Source: Nonomuraea glycinis
GTDB taxonomy: Bacteria > Actinomycetota > Actinomycetes > Streptosporangiales > Streptosporangiaceae
Length of the DNA stretch: 64,000 bases
Assembly: GCF_014646515.1 (NCBI RefSeq)
Contig: NZ_BMNK01000002.1
Location: 641,343 to 705,342 of the forward strand
Direction: 5' to 3'
In this document: positions 7,649 to 16,597 of the stretch, piece by piece
How the letters are laid out: the number at the start of each line of letters is the position of its first letter
How positions within the stretch are numbered: the stretch's first letter is position 1
Notes under the pieces: generated by a model
Seen by the model: the letters and a program-made list of their open reading frames with translations, nothing else
What the model was told of the DNA's origin: nothing
Database searches by the model: none
Program-made: the position numbers and the translations under genes

Positions 7649-8287
7649 GCGGCCGGCCCGGCGCGAGCTCGCTGCGGGCCTGCCCTGTTGGTCATGGACC
7701 AGGGGCATGAAGAGGTCGTTGACGATCGACTGAATGCGGGCGGGCTCCAGAGGCTCCAGGCTCATGAGCAGATCGTGGCGCACCAGGTCGAAGGGCATGG
7801 CGAGCACCGCAGGGGGGATGCGGTCAAGATCGATCTCGCCGCGGTCGTGGGCGCGTCGGTAGACGGTCTCGACGCGTGACAGTGGCGCGTCACCCAGGAT
7901 CTTCTCGCGCGCCTGCGCGAGGGTCAGCCCGGCGTCGGTGAGCAGCCCCGAGAAGACGCTGGCCGCGGCGATGGCGAAGAAGGAGGCGCGGCCTTCGCCC
8001 ATGCTGGTCAGCAGGGCGAGCAGGTCGCCGGGCAGCGTGCCGGTGTCGGGGATCGGGACCGGGTGGACGTTGGGGTAGTGCTCGATGGCGGCGAGCACGA
8101 GCTGGTCCTTGTTGGCCCAGCGGCGGTAGAGCACCGCGATCCCGGTGTGCGCTCGTCTGGCGACGGACTCCATCGTCAGCTTGGCGTAGCCGGTCTCGAC
8201 GAGCTCCTCCCAGGCGGCTTCGAGCAGCGCGGCCTGGAGCTCTTCGCCGTGCCGGCGGCGAGCGGCCTTCGGGACGAGTTCTGCCAT
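7640..8287 (-). CDS. TetR-family repressor of the FAD monooxygenase
   Basis: This 215-residue protein has an N-terminal TetR helix-turn-helix (about residues 17-60: ALLEAAWEELVETGYAKLTM, then ARRAHTGIAVLYRRWANKDQ) and a helical ligand domain. It is divergent from the FAD monooxygenase at 8381 with a 93-base intergenic region carrying two similar inverted repeats, the usual arrangement for a drug- or metabolite-responsive repressor. The inducer is unknown but may be the monooxygenase substrate. Confidence 0.85.
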   Translation of the reverse strand: MAELVPKAARRRHGEELQAALLEAAWEELVETGYAKLTMESVARRAHTGIAVLYRRWANKDQLVLAAIEHYPNVHPVPIPDTGTLPGDLLALLTSMGEGRASFFAIAAASVFSGLLTDAGLTLAQAREKILGDAPLSRVETVYRRAHDRGEIDLDRIPPAVLAMPFDLVRHDLLMSLEPLEPARIQSIVNDLFMPLVHDQQGRPAASSRRAGRLP

Positions 8288-8298
8288 CCCTCAACCCT

Positions 8299-8359
8299 AG
8301 AGAGGCTTTCCTTTCTAAGCAAACGCGCCTACTGTTACAAGAGAGCTTTTCCTCTCTTG
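8299..8359. promoter_or_regulatory. Twin TetR operator candidates
   Basis: Site 1 is AGAGAG-gctttc-CTTTCT (8299-8316). Site 2 is CAAGAGAG-cttttc-CTCTCTTG (8338-8359), a perfect 8-bp inverted repeat. Both have a 6-base pyrimidine-rich spacer, and their centres are 41 bases apart, about four helical turns. They lie between the TetR start and the monooxygenase ATG. Confidence 0.6.
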
Positions 8360-8380
8360 AGTAGAAACAGGGTGTACGAG

Positions 8381-9946
8381 ATGATCGACGTCGTCATCGT
8401 CGGCGGAGGGCCCGTCGGGCTCTTTCTGGCCTGCGAGCTCAAGCTCGCGGGGGTCGACCCGGTGGTGCTCGAACGACTGCCCGAGCAGAGTCAGGACGAC
8501 AAGGCCCACGGCGTCGTCGGCCAGGCGGTGCGCCTGCTCGACGATCGCGGCCTGTACGAGCGGTTCGGCGGGTCGGGGGCCCCCGAGCCGTTGCCCACGT
8601 TCTACTTCGGGACACTGACGCTGCCGGTGCACGTGCTCGGCGACGACAACCCGATGTTCATGCTCCAGATCAACCAGCGCGACCTCGAACGTCTCCTCGC
8701 CGAGCGGGCTGCCGAACTGGGCGTCGACGTTCGCCGCGGCCACGAGGTGCTGAAGTTCGCGCAGGCGGACGACCACGTCGATCTCGTCGTCGCGGGCCCC
8801 GACGGCGCGCAGGAGAACCTCAGCGCCCGGTTCCTCGTCGGGTGCGACGGCGGCCACAGCGAGGTCCGGAAGCAGGCGGGCATCGCGTTCCCGGGAATCG
8901 TCGACGAACGGGTGGTGTCGCGAGGGGCCATCATCGGAGCGACCGAGCAGATCAGGCCGGTGCCGGGCGGCCGGGTCGCGATCGACGGGTTCGGGGAGAT
9001 CTCCGGCTACTTCCACCGGACGGAACGCGGGGTCGTCTTGATCGCGTTCCTCGATCCCGAGCATCCCTTCATCACGACGCTCGAATGGGAGGACCACCCC
9101 GTCGGCAGCTACCCCGGTCCGGGCGCGCCGATGACGTTCGAGGAGTTGGAGGCGAGCGTCGAACGGGTCCTCGGCGTGCGGGTGGCCCTGTCCGCGCCGC
9201 CGGAGGGCTCGCCGGCCCTCCTGCGCCGGATCTGCGGGCGGAACACGCGGCTGGCGGAGCGCTACCGCGACCGGCGGGTCTTCCTCGCCGGCGACGCCGC
9301 CCACGTCCATGCCGCCTCGGGCGGCCCCGGCCTCAACCTGGGGCTGCAGGACGCCGCGAACCTGGCGTGGAAGCTGGCGGCGGACCTGCACGGGTGGGCC
9401 CCCGGCGGACTGCTCGACAGCTACGAGCCGGAACGCCGCGCGCTCGGCGAGCGCGTGTTCACGCAGACGCAGTCGCAGACGGCCCTCATGGCGCCGGGCA
9501 GCGCCGTGACCGCCCTGCGCGAGCTGTTCACCGAGTTACTGGCGAAGCGCGAGAACGTACGGCTGATCGCCGACCTGATGGCGGGCGTGGACGTCCGCTA
9601 CGACATGGGCGAGCCCGAGCCCGCCGACGCCACCGGGTGGTTCGCGCCGCGCCTCGACCTGACGACCGAGGACGGTCGCAAGCTCCGCCTCGCCGAACTC
9701 CGCCGCGACGCCCGCCCGCTGCTCGTGGACCTCTCCGCCGGCGCCGCGCTCGCCGAGGCCGCGTCGCCCTGGTCCGATCGCGTCGCCCGCGTGGCCGCGC
9801 GTGCGGCGACCCCGTCGGCGCCGTCGCTGCTCATCCGTCCCGACGGGTACGTCGCCTGGTCAGGAACCGATCCGGCCGGCCTCAGGGGAGCGCTCGGCCG
9901 CTGGTTCGGCACCGCGAAGAAGGCCCCGTGGCGGCCAAATGGATAG
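8381..9946 (+). CDS. FAD-dependent aromatic monooxygenase
   Basis: This 521-residue flavoprotein belongs to the p-hydroxybenzoate hydroxylase class. It shows the dinucleotide-binding GGGPVG (residues 8-13), the DG motif in VGCDGGHSEVRK (about 154-163), and the FAD-binding LAGDAAHVHAASGGPGLNLG near residue 305. The C-terminal thioredoxin-like domain is typical of polyketide hydroxylases and rifampin monooxygenase-like enzymes. It hydroxylates an aromatic substrate using NAD(P)H and O2; the substrate cannot be told. The start is at ATG 8381, and upstream in-frame codons run through the operator region. It is probably induced by relief of the divergent TetR. Confidence 0.85.
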   Translation: MIDVVIVGGGPVGLFLACELKLAGVDPVVLERLPEQSQDDKAHGVVGQAVRLLDDRGLYERFGGSGAPEPLPTFYFGTLTLPVHVLGDDNPMFMLQINQRDLERLLAERAAELGVDVRRGHEVLKFAQADDHVDLVVAGPDGAQENLSARFLVGCDGGHSEVRKQAGIAFPGIVDERVVSRGAIIGATEQIRPVPGGRVAIDGFGEISGYFHRTERGVVLIAFLDPEHPFITTLEWEDHPVGSYPGPGAPMTFEELEASVERVLGVRVALSAPPEGSPALLRRICGRNTRLAERYRDRRVFLAGDAAHVHAASGGPGLNLGLQDAANLAWKLAADLHGWAPGGLLDSYEPERRALGERVFTQTQSQTALMAPGSAVTALRELFTELLAKRENVRLIADLMAGVDVRYDMGEPEPADATGWFAPRLDLTTEDGRKLRLAELRRDARPLLVDLSAGAALAEAASPWSDRVARVAARAATPSAPSLLIRPDGYVAWSGTDPAGLRGALGRWFGTAKKAPWRPNG

Positions 9947-10031
9947 GGCTCGGGGTGGGCACAGGGTGACGGCGTGGCGCGCCTGCGCGGCGCTCTGGCC
10001 GGTGTCCGCTTGGATCCGCATCATGTCCTGC

Positions 10032-11255
10032 TCACCAGGTGACCGGGAGCTCGTGAACGCCGTAGATGACGGCGTCGGACTTGAACGGCAGGTCATCGAC
10101 CGGTGCGGTGAGCCGCAGGGTGGGGATGCGGCGGAACAGCGTGTCGAAGACGATCTGCAGCTCCATCCGGGCCAGATTCTGGCCGAGGCACTGGTGCGGG
10201 CCGAACCCGAAGGCGACGTGGTGGCGGGCCCCGCGCTCGATGTCCAGTTCGGCCGGATCCTTGAACGCCGCCGGGTCCCAGTTGGCCGACAGCATCGAGA
10301 CGACGACGCCTTCGCCGGCCTTGATGCTCACCCCGCCGATCTCCACGTCTTCGGTGGCCACCCGGGAGGTGACCCCGTCGGCGATGGTGAAGTAGCGCAG
10401 CAACTCCTCCACGGCCATGGGCGTCCTGCCCGGGTCGGCCGTGATCAGGGTCAGTTGCTCCGGGTGGGTGAGCAGTCCGACCACGCCGAGCGAGATCATG
10501 TTCGCCGTGGTCTCGTGTCCGGCGGTCAGCAGGAGAAAGGCCAGGCTCACCAGGCCCGCGTGGTCGAGGGCGCCCTCCTGGCGTTGCCGGGCGATCAGCC
10601 GGCCGAACAGGTCGTCGCCGGGTTCGGACTCCTTGCGGGTGATCAGGTCGTCGATGAAGGCGCGCAGTTCGCCGAGGGCTCGCAGGCGGTCTTCCTGCGA
10701 GTTCCGGCTCACCATCATGGTGGTGCGGCTCTGGAAGAAGTCGTGGTCGGCGTAGGGGACGCCGAGCAGTTCGCAGATCACCAGGGAGGGCACCGCCAGG
10801 GACAGCGCCTGCACCAGGTCGACCGGGCGCTGGTCGGTGGCGAGCATGTCGTCGATGAAGTGGTCGACGATGTCCTGGATGCGCGGGCGCAGCGCGGCCA
10901 GTCGCTTCACGGTGAACTCGCCGATCACCGGGCGGCGGGCCGCGGCGTGTTCCGCGCCGTCCATGCCGAGCATCAACGGCGGCTGGCTGCGGAACTGCCG
11001 CAGGGTCGCCGCATCGAGGGTGAAGAGCGGGAAGCCGTTCTTGCGCTTGTCGGAGGAGAAGCGGGCGTCGGCGAGGACGGCACGGGCCTCCTCATGCCCG
11101 GCCACCCACCAGGCCTCGCCGCCGCTGGTCAGGCGGACCTTGTTGATCGGCGCCCGCTCGCGCAGTCGCTCGTAGGCGGCGGGCGGGGCGAACGGACAGC
11201 CCCGCTCGACCGGCAGCTCCAGATCGGCGAGTCCATTGGCGATGTTCTTCGTCAT
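10032..11255 (-). CDS. Cytochrome P450
   Basis: This 407-residue P450 has the I-helix oxygen-binding AGHETT (245-250), the K-helix ExxR (Glu284-Arg287) and the heme-ligand loop FGFGPHQCLG with Cys356. Length and motifs fit soluble bacterial class I P450s of CYP105/CYP107 type. AGGAGA precedes the ATG. No ferredoxin gene is adjacent, so redox partners must come from elsewhere. It lies 69 bases downstream of the ECF41 sigma gene on the same strand, so it is probably cotranscribed from the sigma promoter at 12320-12346. Confidence 0.9.
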   Translation of the reverse strand: MTKNIANGLADLELPVERGCPFAPPAAYERLRERAPINKVRLTSGGEAWWVAGHEEARAVLADARFSSDKRKNGFPLFTLDAATLRQFRSQPPLMLGMDGAEHAAARRPVIGEFTVKRLAALRPRIQDIVDHFIDDMLATDQRPVDLVQALSLAVPSLVICELLGVPYADHDFFQSRTTMMVSRNSQEDRLRALGELRAFIDDLITRKESEPGDDLFGRLIARQRQEGALDHAGLVSLAFLLLTAGHETTANMISLGVVGLLTHPEQLTLITADPGRTPMAVEELLRYFTIADGVTSRVATEDVEIGGVSIKAGEGVVVSMLSANWDPAAFKDPAELDIERGARHHVAFGFGPHQCLGQNLARMELQIVFDTLFRRIPTLRLTAPVDDLPFKSDAVIYGVHELPVTW

Positions 11256-11324
11256 GAATGATCTCCTGGTAGCGGATCTGGCTGAGTTGGTCGTGCTTGT
11301 CGGCGGCCGGCTCGTAGCCGGTGT

Positions 11325-12275
11325 TCACCGCAGGGTGAGCGGAATCTCGGATGCGATGCGCGTCAGCTTCTCGGGGTTGCGGACGTAGTAGAGGCCGGTG
11401 ATCAGGGCGTCCTCGACCCGGACTGCTATGACGCCGTCGAGCTCGCCGTCTACGCGCAGGAGGAGTGCCGGGTTGCCGTTGATCACGGTGGGCTCGCTGG
11501 TGAGCACGATTTGGGCCTTGCCGAGACCGCCGACGATCATGCGGGCCACCTTCTCGGCGCCGGTGACCGGCCGCTGCACGGCCTGCTTGACCCCGCCGCC
11601 GTCGCCGATGAGGACGACCTCAGGAGCGAGGACGTCAAGCAGGCCCCGCAGGTCCCTGGTCTCGATCGCGCGGTGGAACGATTCCAGAGCCGCCCGGGTC
11701 TGGCTCGGGGAGGCCACCTGGCGGGGGCGGCGGGCATCGACGTGCCGGCGGGCGCGGTGCGCGATCTGGCGGACGGCCGCGGGGCTCTTGCCGACGGCGG
11801 CGGCGATCTCGTCGTAGCCGACGTCGAAGGCCTCGCGCAGCACGAAGACGGCGCGCTCGGTCGGCGACAGCGTCTCCAGGACCAGCATCAGCGCCATCGA
11901 CACACTCTCGGCGAGCTCGGCGTCCTCGGCCACGTCCGGCGCGGTGAGCAGCGGCTCGGGCAGCCAAGGACCGACATAAGCCTCCTTGCGCCGCCTCACG
12001 GCGCGCAGCCGGTCAAGCGAGCGCCGGGTCGTGATCCGGACCAGGTAGGCGCGCTGGTCGCGCACTTGCCCGAGGTCGACCTTGACCCACCGCAGCCAGG
12101 TCTCCTGCAGGACGTCCTCGGCGTCGGCCGCCGAGCCGAGCATCTCGTACGCGACGGTGAACAGCAGGTTGCGGTGGGCGACGAACGCCTCGGTCGCCTC
12201 GGTGGCGCAATCCGTGCGGTCACCACCAGCCATCGGCTTGGCTGTGCGCGTCATCGCATCCCTGCGCTCGTTCAT
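11325..12275 (-). CDS. ECF41-type sigma factor (SigJ-like)
   Basis: This 316-residue protein has sigma region 2 (AFVAHRNLLFTVAYEMLGSA, DAEDVLQETWLRW), region 4 (LSPTERAVFVLREAFDVGYD, KSPAAVRQIAHRARRH) and the SnoaL-like C-terminal extension of ECF41 factors, including WLPEP and a DGGG loop. In this group the extension is known to modulate activity and no separate anti-sigma is needed. I start at ATG 12275, with GGAG six bases upstream. Longer starts would lie upstream of its own promoter motif. The oxidoreductase, SDR and epimerase-like genes beside it are the usual ECF41 partners. Confidence 0.88.
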   Translation of the reverse strand: MNERRDAMTRTAKPMAGGDRTDCATEATEAFVAHRNLLFTVAYEMLGSAADAEDVLQETWLRWVKVDLGQVRDQRAYLVRITTRRSLDRLRAVRRRKEAYVGPWLPEPLLTAPDVAEDAELAESVSMALMLVLETLSPTERAVFVLREAFDVGYDEIAAAVGKSPAAVRQIAHRARRHVDARRPRQVASPSQTRAALESFHRAIETRDLRGLLDVLAPEVVLIGDGGGVKQAVQRPVTGAEKVARMIVGGLGKAQIVLTSEPTVINGNPALLLRVDGELDGVIAVRVEDALITGLYYVRNPEKLTRIASEIPLTLR

Positions 12276-12319
12276 GCCTGGCTCCTGCCTGTTCACCCGC
12301 AACTCCTGCTCCACCACAA

Positions 12320-12346
12320 GACGCCGGCCCTCACCGCTGTGTGACA
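12320..12346 (-). promoter_or_regulatory. ECF41 promoter of the sigma gene
   Basis: On the minus strand TGTCACA (12346-12340) is followed after exactly 16 bases by CGTC (12323-12320), the reported ECF41 promoter signature. It sits 45 bases upstream of the sigma ATG and implies autoregulation. Confidence 0.75.
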
Positions 12347-12381
12347 CCCCATGCTCGGTGGCGTACGTCACATGACCGCAC

Positions 12382-12408
12382 TGTCACAAAGTTCGGGGCG
12401 CCGGCGCC
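12382..12408 (+). promoter_or_regulatory. Probable ECF41 promoter of the divergent redox operon
   Basis: TGTCACA (12382-12388), 16 bases, then CGCC (12405-12408). The -10 element differs from CGTC at one base. It points toward the SDR gene at 12533. Confidence 0.5.
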
Positions 12409-12532
12409 TCATGGTCGTCAGGACGCCGCGCGAACGATTCGCGCGGCACGCAACTCCCCGAGTTGATCGCCTTGGCCCCATTGCGTGGTGACCGCCGCGC
12501 AACCGCCACCGCAGGCAGAACGGAAAGACATC

Positions 12533-13384
12533 ATGAGCAAGGTCTGGTTCGTCACCGGTTCGTCCCGCGGCCTCGGCCGCACCTTCGTCGAGGCCGCTCT
12601 GTCGCGCGGTGACCAGGTGGCCGCGACCGCCCGGAACACCGCAAGCCTTAACGAGTTGGTCGCCGTCTTTGGCGAGGCGGTGTTTCCGCTGGAGCTGGAC
12701 GTGACCGACAAGACCGCCGTCTTCGAGGGCGTCAAGCGGGCCATGGAGCACTTCGGCCGTCTGGACGTCATCGTGAACAACGCCGGCTATGCCCAGGTCG
12801 GCACGATCGAGGAGCTGGCCGAGCAGGAGCTGCGCGACCAGCTGGAGACCAACCTGTTCGGCGCGGTGTGGGTGATCCAGGCCGCGCTGCCCTACCTGCG
12901 CGAGCAGCGCTCGGGGCACGTCATCCAGATCTCCTCGGCGGCCGGGCTCATGGCGATGCCGCTCAGCGGCGCCTACAGCGCCTCCAAGTGGGCGCTGGAA
13001 GCCCTGAACGAATCCCTCGCCCACGAGGTCGCCGACTTCGGCATCAAGGTGACCGTGATCGAGCCCGGCGGCTTCGCCACCCGGTCCGGCAAGAACCCCG
13101 ATCCCCTCCACAACGGCCACTTGTCCGAGCCCAACCCGATCTACGACGGCCTTCGCCGGCACATCGCCGCGTTCGCGGGAAGGCAGCCCGCCGGTGACCC
13201 GGCCGCCGCGGCCCAGGCACTCCTCAAGATCGTCGACTCCGACAACCCGCCCCTGAGGGTGCTGTTCGGCCAGGGCTTCTACCCGATGCTCCAGCAGGCT
13301 TACGCCGACCGGCTCAAGACCTGGGCCGACTGGCAGGACCTCTCGGCGCAGGCTCACGGCAACCTCGATCAGAAAGATCGGTGA
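12533..13384 (+). CDS. Short-chain dehydrogenase/reductase
   Basis: This 283-residue classical SDR has the NAD(P)-binding TGSSRGLG (8-15), NNAG near 82-85, catalytic Ser134/135 and Tyr148-x3-Lys152 in GAYSASKWA. The substrate is unknown. It lies just downstream of an ECF41-like promoter and heads a plus-strand run with two further redox genes, so it probably belongs to the ECF41 regulon. GGAAAG precedes the ATG at 12533. Confidence 0.88.
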   Translation: MSKVWFVTGSSRGLGRTFVEAALSRGDQVAATARNTASLNELVAVFGEAVFPLELDVTDKTAVFEGVKRAMEHFGRLDVIVNNAGYAQVGTIEELAEQELRDQLETNLFGAVWVIQAALPYLREQRSGHVIQISSAAGLMAMPLSGAYSASKWALEALNESLAHEVADFGIKVTVIEPGGFATRSGKNPDPLHNGHLSEPNPIYDGLRRHIAAFAGRQPAGDPAAAAQALLKIVDSDNPPLRVLFGQGFYPMLQQAYADRLKTWADWQDLSAQAHGNLDQKDR

Positions 13385-13435
13385 CCCAGGGCCGAGTCGA
13401 CTCACCGAGAGCAAGCCAACTGACAGGAGCAACGC

Positions 13436-14632
13436 ATGAAGCACCGCATCGTCGTCCTCGGCGCCGGCTATGCCGGGGCCTACGTGGCCGGGAACCTGGC
13501 CCGCCGGCTGTCCCCGGCGGACACCGAGATCACCGTGGTCAACGCTGTGCCGGACTTCGTCGAACGGCTGCGGCTGCACCAGCTCGCGGCCGGCCAGGAG
13601 ATCGAAACTCAAAAGCTCGCCGACGTCTTCGCGGGCACGGGGATACGGCTGCGCCTGGCCCGTGTGGCCGCCGTCCACCCCGAACGCCAGGTCGTCGCCG
13701 TGGCCGACGCCGACGGCAGCGAGCTCGGCTACGACACGCTCGTGTACGCGCTCGGCAGCCACGTGGCCGACCACGGCGTCCCCGGCGTGGCCGAGCACGC
13801 CTTCCACGTCACCGCCCGGCCCGCGGCGCTGCGCCTGCGCGAGCGCCTGGACAGCCTGGACAGACGGGGTGAAGGCGGCAGTGTGCTGGTCGTCGGCGAC
13901 GGGCTGACCGGCATCGAGACCGCCACCGAGTTCGCCGAATCCCGGCCCGGCCTGTCGGTGACACTGATCGCCCACGGCGAACTGGGCGCCCGGCTCTCCG
14001 CCGGAGCCCGCAGCCACCTGCGCCGGGCCTGCGACCGGCTGGGCATCACCGTCCTGGAGCACACCAGCGCCGAAGCCGTCGAAGCGACGCGGGTGCGGTG
14101 CGCCGACGGCACCGCTCTGGCGTCCGACGTGACCGTGTGGACGGCCGGGTTCGCGGTCAACCCCATCGCCGCCGCCGGCGGGCTGGAGGTCACCGAGAAC
14201 GGCCAGATCGTCGTCGATCGCACCATGCGGTCGGTCTCGCACCCCAACGTCTACGCCGCCGGCGACAGCGCCTACGCCATCGGCGACAACGGCCGGCCGC
14301 TGCTGATGTCCTGCGCTTCGGCCGGCTTCACCGGCGGGCAGGCGATCCACGCGATCGTGGGACACCTGACCGGCCGCAAGATCGCGACGGGCAAGCTGGC
14401 CTACCCGGGCAACCACATCAGCCTCGGACGGCGGGACGCGATCCTGCAGATGGTCGACGACGAAGGGCAAGCAAAACCGACGTACATGGGCGGCCGGAAG
14501 GCCGCGTGGATCAAGTCCGGCATCCTCAAGACCTCGCTGTGGGCCACCTCGCACCCCACCTTCGGCCTGCCCAAGCGCAAGCTCCGCCTGGCCGCCGCGC
14601 GGGATGCGGCCTGCGGGAAGGCGCTCGCGTAA
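13436..14632 (+). CDS. NADH dehydrogenase-like FAD oxidoreductase
   Basis: This 398-residue flavoprotein is similar to type II NADH dehydrogenases: FAD-binding GAGYAG (9-14), a second dinucleotide site VVGDGLTGIE near 150-160, and the FAD-contact NVYAAGDSAY near 275. It probably moves electrons from NAD(P)H to a quinone or another acceptor. No membrane helix is evident, and peripheral attachment is usual. It follows the SDR by 51 bases, consistent with one operon. Oxidoreductases of this type are recurrent neighbours of ECF41 sigma factors. Confidence 0.82.
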   Translation: MKHRIVVLGAGYAGAYVAGNLARRLSPADTEITVVNAVPDFVERLRLHQLAAGQEIETQKLADVFAGTGIRLRLARVAAVHPERQVVAVADADGSELGYDTLVYALGSHVADHGVPGVAEHAFHVTARPAALRLRERLDSLDRRGEGGSVLVVGDGLTGIETATEFAESRPGLSVTLIAHGELGARLSAGARSHLRRACDRLGITVLEHTSAEAVEATRVRCADGTALASDVTVWTAGFAVNPIAAAGGLEVTENGQIVVDRTMRSVSHPNVYAAGDSAYAIGDNGRPLLMSCASAGFTGGQAIHAIVGHLTGRKIATGKLAYPGNHISLGRRDAILQMVDDEGQAKPTYMGGRKAAWIKSGILKTSLWATSHPTFGLPKRKLRLAAARDAACGKALA

Positions 14633-14698
14633 CCGCCTAGGGCGGTCCGCGTGGACAGCAACCGAATACCCGGACATGATCAGACAAGGACAGTCGTC

Positions 14699-15394
14699 AT
14701 GCGTATCGCAGTCTTCGGGGCCAATGGCCTCACCGGCCGCTTGCTCACCGACCAGGCACTCGCCGCCGGACACCAGGTCGCCGCGGTCACCCGGCAGCCG
14801 GGCTCGTTTCCACTACGCCATAATCGGCTCACGGTGGTCGCGGCCGACGTGCTCGATCCGGTGGCCGTCGACGCCGCCGTGGCGGAGCGGGATGTGGTGC
14901 TGTCGACGCTCGGGGTACCCGCTGGGAAGGAACCGATCAGCACCTACTCGCAGGGTGTGGCCAATATCGCCGCCGCGATGAAACGGCATCGGGTGCGTCG
15001 GCTCGCCGTGGTCAGCTCAAGCGGGGTGGACCCGCACCCGTACTCCGACGGCGGGTTCCTGTTCAACCGGCTATTGCTGCCCTACGTGACACGGGTGCTC
15101 GGTAAGACCTTGTACGACGACATGCGGCGGATGGAAACGCTGGTCCGCGCCGGCGATCTGGACTGGACGATCGTGCGCCCGAGCGGGCTCTACCACCTGC
15201 CGTCGGTCACCGACTACACCCTCGTGAAGGGCCACGCCGACGGCAGGTTCACCGCCCGTGCGGACCTGGCCGCGAGCATGCTGGCCCTGCTGGACGATGA
15301 CCGCTACCTTCGCGCCACCGTGGGCGTCATCACCACCGTCGACAACCCCACCTTGCTCCAGTGGATCCGCCGCGAAGCACTCGTCAAGAGCTGA
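14699..15394 (+). CDS. NAD(P)-binding Rossmann protein (atypical SDR)
   Basis: This 231-residue protein begins MRIAVFGANGLTGRLLTDQA, the GxxGxxG motif of atypical SDRs/NmrA-like proteins. A VVSSSGVD segment follows, and WTIVRPSGLY sits where these proteins contact the cofactor. No classical YxxxK site is obvious, so it may be a reductase, epimerase-like enzyme or redox sensor. It lies 66 bases after the flavoprotein gene; AAGGAC precedes the ATG. It completes the oxidoreductase/SDR/epimerase-like set typical of ECF41 loci. Confidence 0.78.
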   Translation: MRIAVFGANGLTGRLLTDQALAAGHQVAAVTRQPGSFPLRHNRLTVVAADVLDPVAVDAAVAERDVVLSTLGVPAGKEPISTYSQGVANIAAAMKRHRVRRLAVVSSSGVDPHPYSDGGFLFNRLLLPYVTRVLGKTLYDDMRRMETLVRAGDLDWTIVRPSGLYHLPSVTDYTLVKGHADGRFTARADLAASMLALLDDDRYLRATVGVITTVDNPTLLQWIRREALVKS

Positions 15395-15439
15395 GGCGCG
15401 GATGGGCAACGGCCGGGTGGTAAGACGCCCCTGTACGGA

Positions 15440-16489
15440 TTACTTCTCGCCGTCCTCCGGGACTGGCGGGGTCTTTTCTTTCGGTGGGGCCGTGCTGCCT
15501 CGGGGGAGGAGGCGGGCCGCCCGGTCCTCGACTCCCTCCACTTCCTCGCCGTCGATCAATGACAGCAGCGTCCGGGCCGCGTGCACGCCGTAGGCCGGGA
15601 TGTCGCGGGTGAGGGCGCTCAGGGCCGGCCGTACGACCTGGGAGAGGGGTGAGTCGTCCCAGGCCACGATCGACAGGTCGCCGGGCACGTCGAGGCGCAT
15701 CTCGTGGGCGGCTGACATGCCGGCGACGGCCATGATGTCGTTGTCGTACACGATGGCCGTGGGCCGGGTGGGGGAGCTGACGAGGCGGCGGGTGGCGCGG
15801 GCGCCTTCCTCACCGGTGTAGTCGGTGTGCATGATGGTGTGCCGGTCGAGGCCGAGGTCCTGGCAGGCGGCGGTGAAGGCCTGGTCGCGGAGCACGGTGT
15901 GGACGAGGTCGGGCAGGCCGGCGACGCGGGCGATGCCGCGGTGGCCGAGGGCGGCCAGGTATTCGACGGTCTCGCGGACGGGGACGGCCTCGTCGGACCA
16001 GACGGGGGTGAGCGAGCCGGCCGCGGAGGGGTGGCCGATGACGACTGCGGGCAGGCCGAGCTCCTTGAGCGCGCTGACGCGGGGGTCGGCGAAGCGCAAG
16101 TCGACGAGGAAGGCGCCGTCGACGCGGCCCTCGCCCCACCAGCGGTGGTAGATCTCCATCTCCTGCTCGGGGCTGGTCACGACCTGGAGCATGAGCGCGT
16201 AGGAGCGCGTCGACAGCTCGGTCTCGATGCCGCTGATCAGCTCCATGAAGAAGGGCTCGACGCCGAGTATGCGCGCGGGCCGGCACAGGGTGAGGCCGAC
16301 GGTGCGGGCCTGGGCGCCGTTGAGGGCGCGGGCGGCGCTGTTGGGGCGCCAGCCGATCTCTTCGGCGATGGCCTTGATGGCGGCGCGTCTGGCGGGGGAG
16401 ACCCCGGGGCGGTCGTTGAGCGCGTAGGAGACGGCCACCTTGGAGACTCCCGCTTGCCGAGCGATGTCGGCGATCGTCGGTCGCTTCAC
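15440..16489 (-). CDS. LacI-family regulator of the mannoside operon
   Basis: This 349-residue protein starts with a LacI helix-turn-helix and hinge (TIADIARQAGVSKVAVSYAL, then RPNSAARAL), followed by a periplasmic-binding-protein-like effector domain. I use the GTG at 16489 with AGGGGG four bases upstream; an upstream in-frame extension is not conserved-looking. It is divergent from the mannoside ABC/beta-mannosidase operon and is probably its repressor, with a manno-oligosaccharide as inducer (inference). AACCGGTT (16507-16514) in its own leader could be an autoregulatory half-operator. Confidence 0.85.
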   Translation of the reverse strand: MKRPTIADIARQAGVSKVAVSYALNDRPGVSPARRAAIKAIAEEIGWRPNSAARALNGAQARTVGLTLCRPARILGVEPFFMELISGIETELSTRSYALMLQVVTSPEQEMEIYHRWWGEGRVDGAFLVDLRFADPRVSALKELGLPAVVIGHPSAAGSLTPVWSDEAVPVRETVEYLAALGHRGIARVAGLPDLVHTVLRDQAFTAACQDLGLDRHTIMHTDYTGEEGARATRRLVSSPTRPTAIVYDNDIMAVAGMSAAHEMRLDVPGDLSIVAWDDSPLSQVVRPALSALTRDIPAYGVHAARTLLSLIDGEEVEGVEDRAARLLPRGSTAPPKEKTPPVPEDGEK

Positions 16490-16597
16490 CGAGCCCCCTG
16501 TTTCTGAACCGGTTAGCCACGTGTCTAGTCGCACTTTACCCCTGGCCGGAGCGTCGTACATCCGGTAGCCGCTATTGTCTCAAACGCGTCACGGCCC

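Noticed and set aside
8063..8380. N-terminal extension of the FAD monooxygenase by 106 codons
   Set aside because: It would run through the divergent TetR gene and both operators. The FAD-binding strand begins right at ATG 8381.
12276..12371. Longer start for the ECF41 sigma factor
   Set aside because: The ECF41 promoter (12320-12346) lies inside that extension, and ATG 12275 has a good ribosome site.
12368..14773. An 801-codon open frame on the minus strand
   Set aside because: It is antisense to the SDR and NADH-dehydrogenase-like genes and results from high-GC third-position bias. It has no recognisable domain and conflicts with clear plus-strand motifs.
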